Source: an uncultured Collinsella sp.
Lineage (GTDB): Bacteria; Actinomycetota; Coriobacteriia; Coriobacteriales; Coriobacteriaceae
Assembly (NCBI GenBank): GCA_900553475.1
Contig: USEF01000013.1
Location: 1-18,904, forward strand
Direction of reading: 5' to 3'
Length of the DNA stretch: 18,904 nt
Below are positions 1-7,043 of the stretch, piece after piece. The translations under genes and the position numbers were made by a program. Position 1 is the stretch's first letter, and every line of letters begins with the position of its first letter. The notes beneath the pieces are model-generated. The model was not told where the DNA came from, ran no database searches, and saw only the letters and a list, made by a program, of their open reading frames with translations.

Positions 1-90
1 CTTATCGGTCGATGATTTCAATCCTGCGGCTAGCCGATGTTCTTCGCAAATAAATCCAAGCACAATGCCGCCGGCAACTCCCCTACTCAA
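1..90. other. Left edge, no gene seen
   Basis: No open frame of convincing length, RNA gene or repeat is visible here. It lies beyond the terminator of the YhcH gene. Confidence 0.4.
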
Positions 91-142
91 CAAAAAAGCC
101 CCGCCAACCGCAATCCCCAAGGGAACCGCGATTAACGGGGCT
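91..142 (-). terminator. Terminator after the YhcH-family gene
   Basis: Read on the minus strand, AGCCCCG (136-142) pairs with CGGGGCT (97-103), with further short pairing in the long loop, and the stem runs straight into a six-T tract (92-97). It lies about 50 bases past the stop of the YhcH gene and closes the mutarotase/kinase/YhcH transcription unit. Confidence 0.7.
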
Positions 143-188
143 CAAACGCGCTCCCCAAGGGGAATCACGCTAGCTCACGAGCAGTGCG

Positions 189-662
189 CTACTCCTCCCA
201 GTAAGCGTCTGCAAGCAGCTTAAAGCAGATCTTCTTGACCGGCTGCGCGCCATCGCCCGGGAACTCGAGCGTGGGCATGTGAGGCTCGCCGGCAACGAAC
301 AGCGCAAACTTATCGTCAGCAAGATCGCCGGCAATCGAGGCGTCGGAATCGACCAGATCGTAGTCGTCCTTCTCGTCAAACTCCTGGACCAGCGTCAGGC
401 TGCCCGTAGCAACCTTAAATGCCTCGCGACCCTCGACGTCAATCTGCAAGTCGTGATAGCGCTGATGCGTCTCGTAGTGGGCCTCAGCCTCGGGACGCGT
501 CGTGGGAGCCATGACGTTCGCAAAGACCTTGTCGCCCAGAATCGGATGGCTGCCGACCTCGAGCTTCGCCGGGTCGTTCTCCTCGAGCCAGTCAATCAGC
601 ACGTCAAGGCCCTTGAGCATTCCGCGGTACTCCTCGATATCGCCCAGTGCACCGTAAATCAT
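189..662 (-). CDS. YhcH/YjgK/YiaL family cupin-like protein
   Basis: A 157-residue protein starting MIYGALGDI, full length for the YhcH/YjgK/YiaL (DUF386) family. Members are single-domain beta-sandwich proteins, some metal-binding, and often sit in sialic-acid, amino-sugar or pentose operons. Family-typical stretches are THQRYHDLQIDVEG near residues 66-79 and the KICFKLL end. ATG at 662 is preceded by GAGAGGGG at a good distance. It is the last gene of the unit LacX-like / LacC-like / nagA remnant / YhcH, and a terminator follows. The biochemical role of the family is poorly settled; anomer or epimer handling of a sugar phosphate is plausible but inferred from context. The family call is firm, the function is not. 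Confidence 0.87.
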   Translation of the reverse strand: MIYGALGDIEEYRGMLKGLDVLIDWLEENDPAKLEVGSHPILGDKVFANVMAPTTRPEAEAHYETHQRYHDLQIDVEGREAFKVATGSLTLVQEFDEKDDYDLVDSDASIAGDLADDKFALFVAGEPHMPTLEFPGDGAQPVKKICFKLLADAYWEE

Positions 663-687
663 CTAAATCCCCTCTCGGATCGTTTCT

Positions 688-843
688 TTAGCGGCTCTCG
701 GCAAACGCGCCGCCGACGCTGTTGCCGCCCACATACGTCTCGACCAGGGTAAGGTCGGGATTGAACACGACAACGTCGGCGTCGCGCCCCGGCATAATGC
801 TACCGCACTTGTCGTCGACTCCAACCACAAGCAAACGACCGAT
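688..843 (-). pseudogene. Remnant of a second nagA (C-terminal end only)
   Basis: In one minus-strand frame the stretch encodes about 51 residues ending at a TAA (690-688). From KCGSIMPGRDAD to the end it matches the C-terminus of the intact NagA at 3559-4728, with 31 of 38 positions identical by my hand alignment; both share LTLVETYVGG. Upstream it also reads like the usual NagA approach to this motif (GRLLVVGVDD). No start codon with a ribosome binding site or catalytic part remains, because the kinase gene ends only 22 bases upstream. Its frame differs from the kinase frame, so it is not a read-through domain. The copies differ at several codons, so it looks like an old paralogue trimmed by deletion, or an end left by recombination. 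Confidence 0.8.
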
Positions 844-865
844 GCCGGAGCCGCAGCACAACCTC

Positions 866-1801
866 TTACAGCTCGGTCACGACAACGCCGTTGTAAACCT
901 CGTCCCAACGGTCCATGACCAGATGACCAGTCATGGGATCCATGGCGTTGAGCTTGCCGCAGGTGTTGGCGGTACGCAGTACCATCTCGTCGTCTGCGTC
1001 AGCTGCGATGGCATGTGCGAAGCCTGCGATAGTGGAGTCACCCGAGCCCGTAGCGTTAACGGCAGGGATATCGGGCGTCTTCGCGCGGAACGCACGGCCA
1101 TTGTGGAAGCCAACGGAGCCGGCAGCGCCCATGGACACGACGACCCAGGGGATATCGGAGAAGCGGGCGTCAGAGGCGAGCGCGGCGCGGAGCTCATCCA
1201 CATCGTCGGTGGTAAAGTTCGTGCCCAGAAGGCCGTTGATCTCGGTCAGGTTAGGCTTGACCAGCTCGGGCTTAATTTCGGACTTAAGGGCGGCCTCGAG
1301 CGAAGCACCTGAGGTATCGAGCAGCACCTTGGCGCCGGCGTTCTCGGCAATGCCCGTGATCTTGGCATAGTAGTCTGCCTCGACACCGCGGGGCAGCGAA
1401 CCCGAAATGGTGACGACGTCGGCCTTGCCCGCAAGCTCGGTAAACTTGGCGGTAAAGGCATCGAGCTCCTCGGGGGCAATTGTCGGGCCACTCTCGAGCA
1501 GCTCGGTCTGGTTGCCGGCGTGGAGAATGTTAAGGCAAATGCGAGTCTCGCCCTTGATGGGCACAAAGTCGTTGTTAATACCGTTGGCGTCCATGAGCTC
1601 AGCCATGTAGGCGCCCATGTGGCCGCCGAGTAGACCGGTTGCCACAACGTCGTCGCCCAGCTGACCCAGCACACGGGCCACGTTGAGGCCCTTGCCGCCG
1701 GCGGTCTTTTCGGGCGTCACACGGTTGACGTCGTCGATAATGAGCTCATCGAGCTGATAGCGCGTATCGACAGACGGGTTCATCGTAACGGTGAGGATCA
1801 T
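866..1801 (-). CDS. lacC: Tagatose-6-phosphate kinase / 1-phosphofructokinase (PfkB family, LacC type)
   Basis: A 311-residue cytosolic PfkB-family sugar-phosphate kinase of usual family length. It begins MILTVTMNPSVD, carries the sugar-binding GGKGLNVARVL motif (residues 35-45), GETR near 84-87, and the ATP/catalytic motif NATGSGDSTIAGF (249-261), with Asp255 as expected catalytic base. The N-terminal half resembles LacC more than FruK. In this neighbourhood the likely reaction is tagatose-6-P plus ATP to tagatose-1,6-bisphosphate, the step after AgaS. ATG at 1801 has AAGGAG upstream. It lies 59 bases after the mutarotase gene, probably cotranscribed. A fructose-1-phosphate kinase role cannot be excluded from sequence alone. 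No partner aldolase is seen. Confidence 0.85.
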   Translation of the reverse strand: MILTVTMNPSVDTRYQLDELIIDDVNRVTPEKTAGGKGLNVARVLGQLGDDVVATGLLGGHMGAYMAELMDANGINNDFVPIKGETRICLNILHAGNQTELLESGPTIAPEELDAFTAKFTELAGKADVVTISGSLPRGVEADYYAKITGIAENAGAKVLLDTSGASLEAALKSEIKPELVKPNLTEINGLLGTNFTTDDVDELRAALASDARFSDIPWVVVSMGAAGSVGFHNGRAFRAKTPDIPAVNATGSGDSTIAGFAHAIAADADDEMVLRTANTCGKLNAMDPMTGHLVMDRWDEVYNGVVVTEL

Positions 1802-1860
1802 TTTTAGCTCCTTATCTCGCAGGCTCCTTGTGCCTCGCGATACGAGTCGACAAAACGGAA

Positions 1861-2742
1861 TTACAGAATCTCAATCGTGAACGAGCGTACGATGGTCTCC
1901 TTGGGCTTGGCGACAAGGCAGCCGCGCTTATGCTCAAGTACGTCGTCCTCATCGGAGCAGGTCGAGAGGCCGCCCCAGGGTTCAACTGCCACAAAATCGC
2001 CCTCGGGCTTACTCCACACAATGAGATACGGGAAGCCCTCAAAGCTCAGGCGGACGCCCTTGTCCTCCCCCTTCTTAGAAAGTGTGACCTGGCGGCTCTC
2101 GAGCACGTCATAGATGGTCTCCGCAAAATCGAAGAGCTCGTGCGACAGGGGCAGCGTCTTTCCCACCATTGGGTTCTTGGAGCGGTTTGCCACGTCAATC
2201 AATCCAGTCGAGGGAACGGCGGTGCAGAGCTCCGCAGCCTCGTCTTTCTCAAAGCGCAACTCGTAGTCCGTATAGGCCTCGCCCTCATCGAGCGGACACC
2301 TAAAGCCGGGATGACCGCCGATAAAGAACGGCATGTCCTCGGTCCCCTCGTTGGTCACCTCATAGGAGACGCGCACGGCGGTATCCTCGAGCGTATAACG
2401 AGCGACAAGCTTAAACGGATACGGATAATCACTCAGCAATGCGGCGTTATCCTCCGAAGCCAGGCACATCGCCAGCTCGTTCTCGCCTTGGCTCAACAGC
2501 TTCCACTCCTGTTTGCGCGCAAACCCGTGGCGAGCGAGCTTTACATGATGCCCGGCAAATGTCATGGCGCTGTTGTCGCGCAAGCCTCCGCAAATCGGGA
2601 AGCAAATCGGTGCCTGGCCGGACCACACGGCGGGATCGCCCTGCCACAAGTACTCGCGTCCGTCAGCCTCAATCGAGGTAAACGAGCCGCCGGCCGTGGA
2701 AACCTTGATAGAAATCGAATCGTTGGAAAGAGCGTATTCCAT
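1861..2742 (-). CDS. LacX-like aldose 1-epimerase family protein
   Basis: A 293-residue galactose-mutarotase-fold protein. Recognisable sites are RHGFAR (residues 70-75, conserved His71), GGHPGFRCPL (142-151, His144 as second active-site histidine) and AVEPWGG (252-258, Glu254 as likely catalytic base). It resembles the LacX branch found beside tagatose-6-phosphate pathway genes. Likely role: interconversion of alpha and beta anomers of galactose or a related amino sugar. The open frame extends 45 codons further upstream, but I place the start at ATG 2742, where MEYALSNDS begins the domain and AAAGGA lies 8 bases upstream; the extension is uncharacteristic and crosses the divergent promoter region. 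First gene of the unit with the LacC-like kinase. Confidence 0.85.
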   Translation of the reverse strand: MEYALSNDSISIKVSTAGGSFTSIEADGREYLWQGDPAVWSGQAPICFPICGGLRDNSAMTFAGHHVKLARHGFARKQEWKLLSQGENELAMCLASEDNAALLSDYPYPFKLVARYTLEDTAVRVSYEVTNEGTEDMPFFIGGHPGFRCPLDEGEAYTDYELRFEKDEAAELCTAVPSTGLIDVANRSKNPMVGKTLPLSHELFDFAETIYDVLESRQVTLSKKGEDKGVRLSFEGFPYLIVWSKPEGDFVAVEPWGGLSTCSDEDDVLEHKRGCLVAKPKETIVRSFTIEIL

Positions 2743-2832
2743 TATCCATCCTTTCGAACAACTGCTTTTTGCTCGCAAGAACCCGTCTCGGCCCTGACCA
2801 AAGGACAAACCCGCACGTTCATCGATGCGTCC

Positions 2833-2859
2833 GGTATCCCCGCCATGTAACGGGGTACC
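2833..2859. repeat. Inverted repeat in the divergent mutarotase/flavodoxin promoter region
   Basis: GGTATCCCCG (2833-2842) and CGGGGTACC (2851-2859) pair over nine bases with one bulged T and an 8-base loop. No T tract follows, so it is more likely an operator or leader hairpin than a terminator. It lies between the divergent starts at 2742 and 2899. Confidence 0.45.
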
Positions 2860-2898
2860 ATACAGACATTGATGCAATTACAGCTGAAAGGCCTTCTT

Positions 2899-3483
2899 AT
2901 GCGAACCATCATCCTCTACGCCTCGCGCCATCACGGCAATACGAAAAAGCTCGTGGACGCCATCGTCAAGGCGCACCCCGAGATCGATACCCTCGACGTG
3001 AAGTCACTCGGCAAAAACGAGTACCCCAACCTGCACGAATATCATCTAATCGGCGTCGCCACGGGCATCTATTACTCCGAGATCGACAAAGACATGGCAC
3101 GCGTGCTCACTAACGTGCTGCAGCCGCAGGACAAGGTGTTTGGCCTTATGACCTACGGTGGCAAAAACAAGTGGTACGGCAAGGATATCGATGGCATCTG
3201 CCGCATGAAGCAGGCCATCTTTATGGGTGTCTACGGCTGCCCCGGTTTTGATACGTGGGGGCCGTTCAAGCTCGCCGGCGGTGTCCAAAAGGGACACCCG
3301 ACCGCCGAGGAAATTAAGGGCGCCGTCGACTTCTTCGACAAGATCGAAGACGAGTATGGCGACATCATCGTCGAAGAGTACGCCAAGCGTGAGAAGCGTC
3401 TAGCCTACGAAAAGGAGCATCCTGCGGGAGGTCTTGTGGCCGGCGTCAAGCGCACGGCAAAGAAGATCGCTAACAAGCTGTAA
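2899..3483 (+). CDS. Flavodoxin-family protein
   Basis: A 194-residue cytosolic protein. The N-terminus MRTIILYASRHHGNTKKLVDA is the classical flavodoxin first strand with the FMN phosphate-binding loop (residues 9-16), followed by alternating strands and helices to about residue 155. A basic, helical C-terminal extension rich in Lys (about 160-194) is longer than in short flavodoxins. ATG at 2899 is chosen because GAAAGG precedes it and the flavodoxin strand starts at once; in-frame codons upstream have no good site. It is the only plus-strand gene in the window and has its own terminator. Role: one- or two-electron transfer with FMN; the redox partner cannot be read from context. It may be unrelated to the sugar pathway. 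Confidence 0.85.
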   Translation: MRTIILYASRHHGNTKKLVDAIVKAHPEIDTLDVKSLGKNEYPNLHEYHLIGVATGIYYSEIDKDMARVLTNVLQPQDKVFGLMTYGGKNKWYGKDIDGICRMKQAIFMGVYGCPGFDTWGPFKLAGGVQKGHPTAEEIKGAVDFFDKIEDEYGDIIVEEYAKREKRLAYEKEHPAGGLVAGVKRTAKKIANKL

Positions 3484-3514
3484 CTGTGAAGGTGCTTTTG
3501 AGCGTTTAACCCAT

Positions 3515-3553
3515 ACGGCGGGTCCGAGCAGATTCGGGCCCGCCGTCTTTTTC
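3515..3553 (+). terminator. Terminator of the flavodoxin gene
   Basis: ACGGCGGGTCCGA (3515-3527) pairs with TCGGGCCCGCCGT (3534-3546) with one G-T wobble and a 6-base loop, followed by CTTTTTC. The T tract is on the plus strand only. The nagA gene ends a few bases beyond on the other strand. Confidence 0.85.
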
Positions 3554-3558
3554 TATCG

Positions 3559-4728
3559 TTACTCGGTAAAGGCGTTGCCGACGCTCTGGCCGCCAACATA
3601 CGTCTCGACGAGGGTGAGCTCATGGTCGAACACGACAAAGTCGGCGTCGCGACCCGGCATGATGCTGCCGCACTTACCCTCGATGTGCGCGGAGCGTGCC
3701 GGCACCTCGGTTGCCATGCGAATGGCGATATCAGCGCTGGCGATGCCCCAGTCGACGATGTTCTTGACGCCCTGGGCAAGCGTGAGCACCGAGCCGGCAA
3801 TGCTCTTGCCGTCGGCGAGCCAGCACAGGTTGTCCTTCATGATGACGTCCATGCCACCACTGGTGTAGCTGCCCTCGGGCATGCCGCCGCAACCCAGGCA
3901 GTCGGTGATGAGCACCGTGTGCTGCCAGCCCTTTGCCTGCAGCAGCGCCTTGATGGCGGCAGGGTTTACGTGCTTGCCGTCACAGATGATCTCGGCGTAG
4001 GTCTCGGGCGTGGACATGGCAGCGCCCACGACACCGGGCTCACGGTGATGCAGCCCGCGCTGGCCGTTATAGGTATGCGTAAAGCAGCTGGCACCGGCGT
4101 TGATGGCGGCGATGCACTCATCGTAGGTGGCGTCGGAGTGACCGATGCTGGTCACCACACCCTTGGCGTTCAGAGCAGCCGCATAAGCAGCGGCACCGTC
4201 GCGCTCGGCCGCCATGGCGCTCTTAACGATGCGACCACCCGCAGCCTCCTGCCACTGATCGAAGACCTCCTCGGAGGGGTCGATAAGATAAGCGGGGTTC
4301 TGCGCGCCCACGTGCTTCATGGTAAAGAAGGGGCCCTCCAGGTAGATGCCCTGAATGCGAGCACCGCAGAAGTCGGGGCCGCGCCCCTCGTCCGCCTGGG
4401 CGATAGCGGCGCAGGCGTCCTTGATCTGCTCGACGCCATCGGTGAACGTCGTGGGCAGCCAGCTGGTGGTACCGCGACGGGCGAGCTCGGTCGAGCTGAT
4501 ATCGATGCCCTCGGGATCGTTATCGGTAGTTGAGTGGTTGTAGAAGCCATGGATGTGAGTATCGACCATACCCGGTGCGATCCACGATCCCGTGTAGTCC
4601 TTAATCTCGCAAGAGGGCTCGTCGGCCTGCCAGGCGCCAAAGACGCCGTCCTCGACCATAAGATAGCCGCCCAGTTGCGGGCCTGCCGGCAAGAAGAACT
4701 TGTCAGCCTTAATTGCGTACGTGCTCAT
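3559..4728 (-). CDS. nagA: N-acetylglucosamine/N-acetylgalactosamine-6-phosphate deacetylase
   Basis: A 389-residue amidohydrolase of normal NagA length. Visible sites are the metal motif HIHG (His58, His60), YLEGPF (Glu131), SIGHSDATYDE (His197), FTHTYNG (His218), His253 in the CDGKHV segment, the catalytic Asp276 in LITDCLG, and the family end motif GSIMPGRDADFVVF. It removes acetate from GlcNAc-6-P or GalNAc-6-P. Next to agaS and a GalNAc-like PTS, the GalNAc-6-P role (AgaA) is favoured; dual use is possible. A GTG two codons upstream could start the frame, but AAGGAG lies 5-6 bases before ATG 4728 and overlaps too closely for GTG. A terminator separates it from agaS, so it needs its own promoter or read-through. 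A partial copy of its 3' end lies at 688-843. Confidence 0.93.
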   Translation of the reverse strand: MSTYAIKADKFFLPAGPQLGGYLMVEDGVFGAWQADEPSCEIKDYTGSWIAPGMVDTHIHGFYNHSTTDNDPEGIDISSTELARRGTTSWLPTTFTDGVEQIKDACAAIAQADEGRGPDFCGARIQGIYLEGPFFTMKHVGAQNPAYLIDPSEEVFDQWQEAAGGRIVKSAMAAERDGAAAYAAALNAKGVVTSIGHSDATYDECIAAINAGASCFTHTYNGQRGLHHREPGVVGAAMSTPETYAEIICDGKHVNPAAIKALLQAKGWQHTVLITDCLGCGGMPEGSYTSGGMDVIMKDNLCWLADGKSIAGSVLTLAQGVKNIVDWGIASADIAIRMATEVPARSAHIEGKCGSIMPGRDADFVVFDHELTLVETYVGGQSVGNAFTE

Positions 4729-4767
4729 ATGCACTCCTTGCTTCTAAAGCAGTTGACTGTGGTGATG

Positions 4768-4773
4768 CTTATA
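4768..4773 (-). promoter_or_regulatory. Possible nagA promoter -10 element
   Basis: On the minus strand TATAAG lies about 40 bases upstream of the nagA start, with a TTTTTG hexamer 16 bases further upstream that doubles as the T tract of the agaS terminator. The position is right for a separate nagA promoter after that terminator, but the match is modest. I see no TGGT-N4-ACCA operator here. Confidence 0.3.
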
Positions 4774-4786
4774 CCCAGCTCACGTA

Positions 4787-4827
4787 AAACAAAAAGCGCC
4801 CGCCCGCCGTTATGAGCGGACGGGCGC
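4787..4827 (-). terminator. Terminator after agaS
   Basis: On the minus strand GCGCCCG (4821-4827) plus four inner bases pairs with CGGGCGC (4796-4802) and its inner partner, followed by TTTTTGTTTT. It starts about 20 bases past the agaS stop, between agaS and nagA. Confidence 0.82.
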
Positions 4828-4845
4828 CCTTACAGGGGGACGCGA

Positions 4846-6012
4846 TTAAGCGGTGAAGGGGTGAATCGTCACGCCCTTAACCACGCGGTTGACCGTGCCG
4901 GTGGGGCTCGGCGTATCGGGCGTGTTGCCCACGCGCACGGAGTTGAGCAGGCTGATAGCCTGGGCAAACATCACGAACGGCAGGGCAAGGTAACCCTCGG
5001 GAAGTGCCTCGTAGCCCTTAAAGGTGAAGGACTCACCCTCATAGACGGTGGCACCTTCCTGCTGAACGGCGATGGTGTGCTGAGCGATCTCGTCGCCACC
5101 GATCTCGTTGAGGATGTCGATATCGTACTGACGGGTGTAGGCGTCGTTGTTGACGAACACGAAGACGAGCGTCTTATCGTCGACGAAGGACTTAGGTCCG
5201 TGACGATAGCCCATGGAGGTGTCGTAGGAAGTAGCGACCAGACCGTGAGCGAGCTCGAGGATCTTGAGCTGGCTCTCCTGGGCAAGGCCACCGAAGGAGC
5301 CAGAACCCAAGTAGGTCACGCGGTTGAAGTCGCCAGCCAGGTAATCGGCGATCTCGGGCTCACGGGAGATGACCTCCTCGCCCATCTTGGCGATGGTCTC
5401 GACCCACTCGGCCTTCTGCTCGTCAGAGGCAGTGTCGAAAATAAGGGTGGAGAGCAGGGTCATGCAGGAATAAGAACCGGTCATGGCGAAGCCCTTGTCG
5501 TTGGCGCGCGGAATGAGCAGCGTCAGCGCATTGGGATCATCGGCGGACTCGACGGCGAGCTTGCCCTCGGGAGCGCAGGTGATGTTGAGGAACTTGACGT
5601 TGTGGACGAGCTCCTTGGCAACGGCAACGGCAGCAAGGCTCTCGGGGCTGTTGCCAGAGCGGGCAAAGGAAACCACGAGCGTGGGATCCTCGGCGCGCAG
5701 GTAGTCGCGCGGGGCGCTCACGATGTCGGTCGTGGCGATGGGCTTAAAGTCGTAGAGATCAGTGTTGCCAGCGTGACGCAGGTACGGGGCGCAGGTATCG
5801 CCAACGTAGTCGGACGTACCGGCACCGGTGAAGACAACGGACAGACGGCCCTCGCCCATAGCGCGAGCCTCGGCCAGGAAGGCCTCGATGGCCTCCTTGT
5901 TCTCGCGATAGATGTTGAGCGTATCACGCCAAAGCTCGGGCTGCTGAGCAATCTCGGCCGTGGTGATCTGGGCGCCGAGCTCGGTGAGCTCCTCGACACT
6001 CTTCTCGAACAT
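4846..6012 (-). CDS. agaS: AgaS-type SIS-domain aldose-ketose isomerase / galactosamine-6-phosphate deaminase
   Basis: A 388-residue double-SIS protein. The first domain (about 50-200) has FTGAGTSDYVGD (61-72) and SFARSGNSPES (115-125), the phosphate-binding serine region. The second (about 225-370) has YLGSGSFGGLAQES (234-247) and MGYRHGPKSF (267-276). Length and motif order fit AgaS, which converts galactosamine-6-P to tagatose-6-P with release of ammonia, rather than GlmS, since the glutaminase domain is absent. ATG 6012 is preceded by AGAGAGG. It lies downstream of the GntR regulator gene but has its own TATAAT box and an operator at 6074-6087, and a terminator follows. The placement with NagA, LacC-like kinase and PTS supports GalNAc catabolism. 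Confidence 0.9.
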   Translation of the reverse strand: MFEKSVEELTELGAQITTAEIAQQPELWRDTLNIYRENKEAIEAFLAEARAMGEGRLSVVFTGAGTSDYVGDTCAPYLRHAGNTDLYDFKPIATTDIVSAPRDYLRAEDPTLVVSFARSGNSPESLAAVAVAKELVHNVKFLNITCAPEGKLAVESADDPNALTLLIPRANDKGFAMTGSYSCMTLLSTLIFDTASDEQKAEWVETIAKMGEEVISREPEIADYLAGDFNRVTYLGSGSFGGLAQESQLKILELAHGLVATSYDTSMGYRHGPKSFVDDKTLVFVFVNNDAYTRQYDIDILNEIGGDEIAQHTIAVQQEGATVYEGESFTFKGYEALPEGYLALPFVMFAQAISLLNSVRVGNTPDTPSPTGTVNRVVKGVTIHPFTA

Positions 6013-6051
6013 TTCTAATACCTCTCTCTAGAAGTAATCCTCTGACGTGCA

Positions 6052-6057
6052 ATTATA
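6052..6057 (-). promoter_or_regulatory. Promoter -10 box (TATAAT) of agaS
   Basis: A perfect TATAAT on the minus strand, 40 bases upstream of the agaS start. The -35 region is poor and falls under the operator 16 bases upstream, so a repressor bound there would block polymerase directly. Confidence 0.65.
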
Positions 6058-6073
6058 CACTTCAGTTGGTTAT

Positions 6074-6087
6074 CTGGTAGTAACCAG
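6074..6087. promoter_or_regulatory. GntR-type operator upstream of agaS
   Basis: The palindrome CTGGTAGTAACCAG has the TGGT-N4-ACCA layout known for NagR/DasR sites (core TGGT-CTAG-ACCA). It lies between the regulator gene and agaS and overlaps the -35 region of the agaS promoter. A nearly identical sequence stands before the PTS operon at 10367-10380. The most likely ligand is the GntR/UTRA protein encoded next to it. Confidence 0.72.
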
Positions 6088-6126
6088 TTAAATGCAAAGA
6101 ATCATCATATGGATACGATGCGAACA

Positions 6127-6858
6127 CTAGTCGCTACGCTGGTGGTAAACCTTGTATTTAAACTGATCGGCACGAGCAACCGAGAGTGTATACTCCACAA
6201 CCTCGTTTGACTCGTTATACGTAGTCCTGACCAAATCGAGCACAGGCGAGCCCTCGACAATTCCCAAAAGGTGAGCGTCGGTGGGACGGGCTATGCTCGC
6301 ATAGAACTCCTCTTCGGCCACGCGTATCTTTTGCTGAAAGTCTTGCTCAATCACATCGTAAAGCGGCTTACGCTCCAGTAGCGGTCGCTTTAGGGACAGA
6401 AATTGACGAACCGGTAGATAGCTGCGTTCGACCATCATGGGCATGTTGTCGGCAGAACGAAGGCGCTTGAGCTTAAAAATGCGATCGCCGATACGCAATC
6501 CCATATGCTCGGCCAGATTCTTATCGGCCTCCATCTCGCAAAACTCGAGAATCGTGGTCTCGGGGTCGCGACCCATCGCGCGCATCTGCTCGGTAAAGCT
6601 GTAGGACTGCATAAGATTGGTTGCCTTTGCCGAACGGTCGGTCACAAAGGTACCGCGACCGTGCTGCCGAACCACCAATCCTAAACGCTCCAGTTCCTGC
6701 AGAGCCAGGCGTACCGTAGTGCGCGAGAGACCATAGCGCTCCGATAGTTCGCGCTCGGAAGGAATCATGTCACCGGCGCGATATTCATGGTCGATCTTTT
6801 CGGTCAGAATATCGACCAGCTGATCGTACAGCGGTTGCTTACGCGCTCCGATCGCCAT
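6127..6858 (-). CDS. GntR-family (HutC/UTRA) transcriptional regulator of amino-sugar genes
   Basis: A 243-residue repressor. The N-terminal winged helix (about residues 8-75) holds MIPSERELSERYGLSRTTVR, the GntR recognition helix, and the wing VVRQHGRGTFV (62-72). The C-terminal part (about 85-235) fits a UTRA effector domain, with FKLKRLRSAD near the middle and VLDLVRTTYN toward the end. UTRA regulators such as NagR and DasR sense sugar phosphates like GlcN-6-P or GlcNAc-6-P; here GalNAc-6-P or GalN-6-P would fit. ATG 6858 follows GGGAGG. Two TGGT-N4-ACCA palindromes, before agaS and before the PTS operon, are its probable targets. Its own promoter shows no such site, so it may not be autoregulated. 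Confidence 0.9.
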   Translation of the reverse strand: MAIGARKQPLYDQLVDILTEKIDHEYRAGDMIPSERELSERYGLSRTTVRLALQELERLGLVVRQHGRGTFVTDRSAKATNLMQSYSFTEQMRAMGRDPETTILEFCEMEADKNLAEHMGLRIGDRIFKLKRLRSADNMPMMVERSYLPVRQFLSLKRPLLERKPLYDVIEQDFQQKIRVAEEEFYASIARPTDAHLLGIVEGSPVLDLVRTTYNESNEVVEYTLSVARADQFKYKVYHQRSD

Positions 6859-6907
6859 CCTATCCTCCCTTTTGCTCGAATTCGGCTAACTACCTAGGGT
6901 GTTTAGC

Positions 6908-6937
6908 ATTATCTGTCTGCCACACCCGAATCATCAA
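6908..6937 (-). promoter_or_regulatory. Probable promoter of the GntR regulator gene
   Basis: On the minus strand TTGATG (6932-6937) and GATAAT (6908-6913) are separated by 18 bases, about 50 bases upstream of the regulator start. Both hexamers are close to consensus. Confidence 0.5.
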
Positions 6938-6943
6938 GAAAAC

Positions 6944-6977
6944 AAAAGCCGCGCGCTCTTTCGAGCACGCGGCTTTT
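6944..6977 (-). terminator. Terminator of the PTS operon
   Basis: AAAAGCCGCG (6944-6953) and CGCGGCTTTT (6968-6977) pair, with a further GCTC/GAGC inner stem. Minus-strand read-out ends in TTTTGTTTTC. It lies between the end of EIID and the GntR gene. The near-symmetrical A and T tracts could let it act in both directions. Confidence 0.85.
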
Positions 6978-7001
6978 AACATACACATGGCTTAAGGGGT
7001 C

Positions 7002-7030
7002 GGGGTGTGAGCCGCGTAGGGACACACCCC
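7002..7030 (-). repeat. Hairpin just past the EIID stop
   Basis: GGGGTGTG (7002-7009) and CACACCCC (7023-7030) form a perfect 8-base stem with a 13-base loop. There is no T tract, so it is probably a transcript-end stabilising hairpin in front of the true terminator. Confidence 0.5.
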
Positions 7031-7043
7031 TCAAGCTAGAGCC

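Noticed and set aside
688..868. A kinase-NagA fusion protein by read-through or frameshift
   Set aside because: The kinase ends with its own TAA in the normal family position, the fragment is in another frame, and no slippery sequence is seen.
1828..2850. Plus-strand 340-residue frame over the mutarotase gene
   Set aside because: It is antisense to a gene with clear family motifs and ribosome site; its peptide has no recognisable domain. Such long shadows are common in GC-rich genes.
2743..2877. N-terminal 45-codon extension of the mutarotase gene
   Set aside because: The added peptide is not family-like, crosses the divergent promoter region, and the internal ATG has a good ribosome site.
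4861..6018. Plus-strand 385-residue frame over agaS
   Set aside because: Antisense shadow of a well-supported double-SIS gene; the peptide is Gly/Val/Leu/Asp-rich without motifs.
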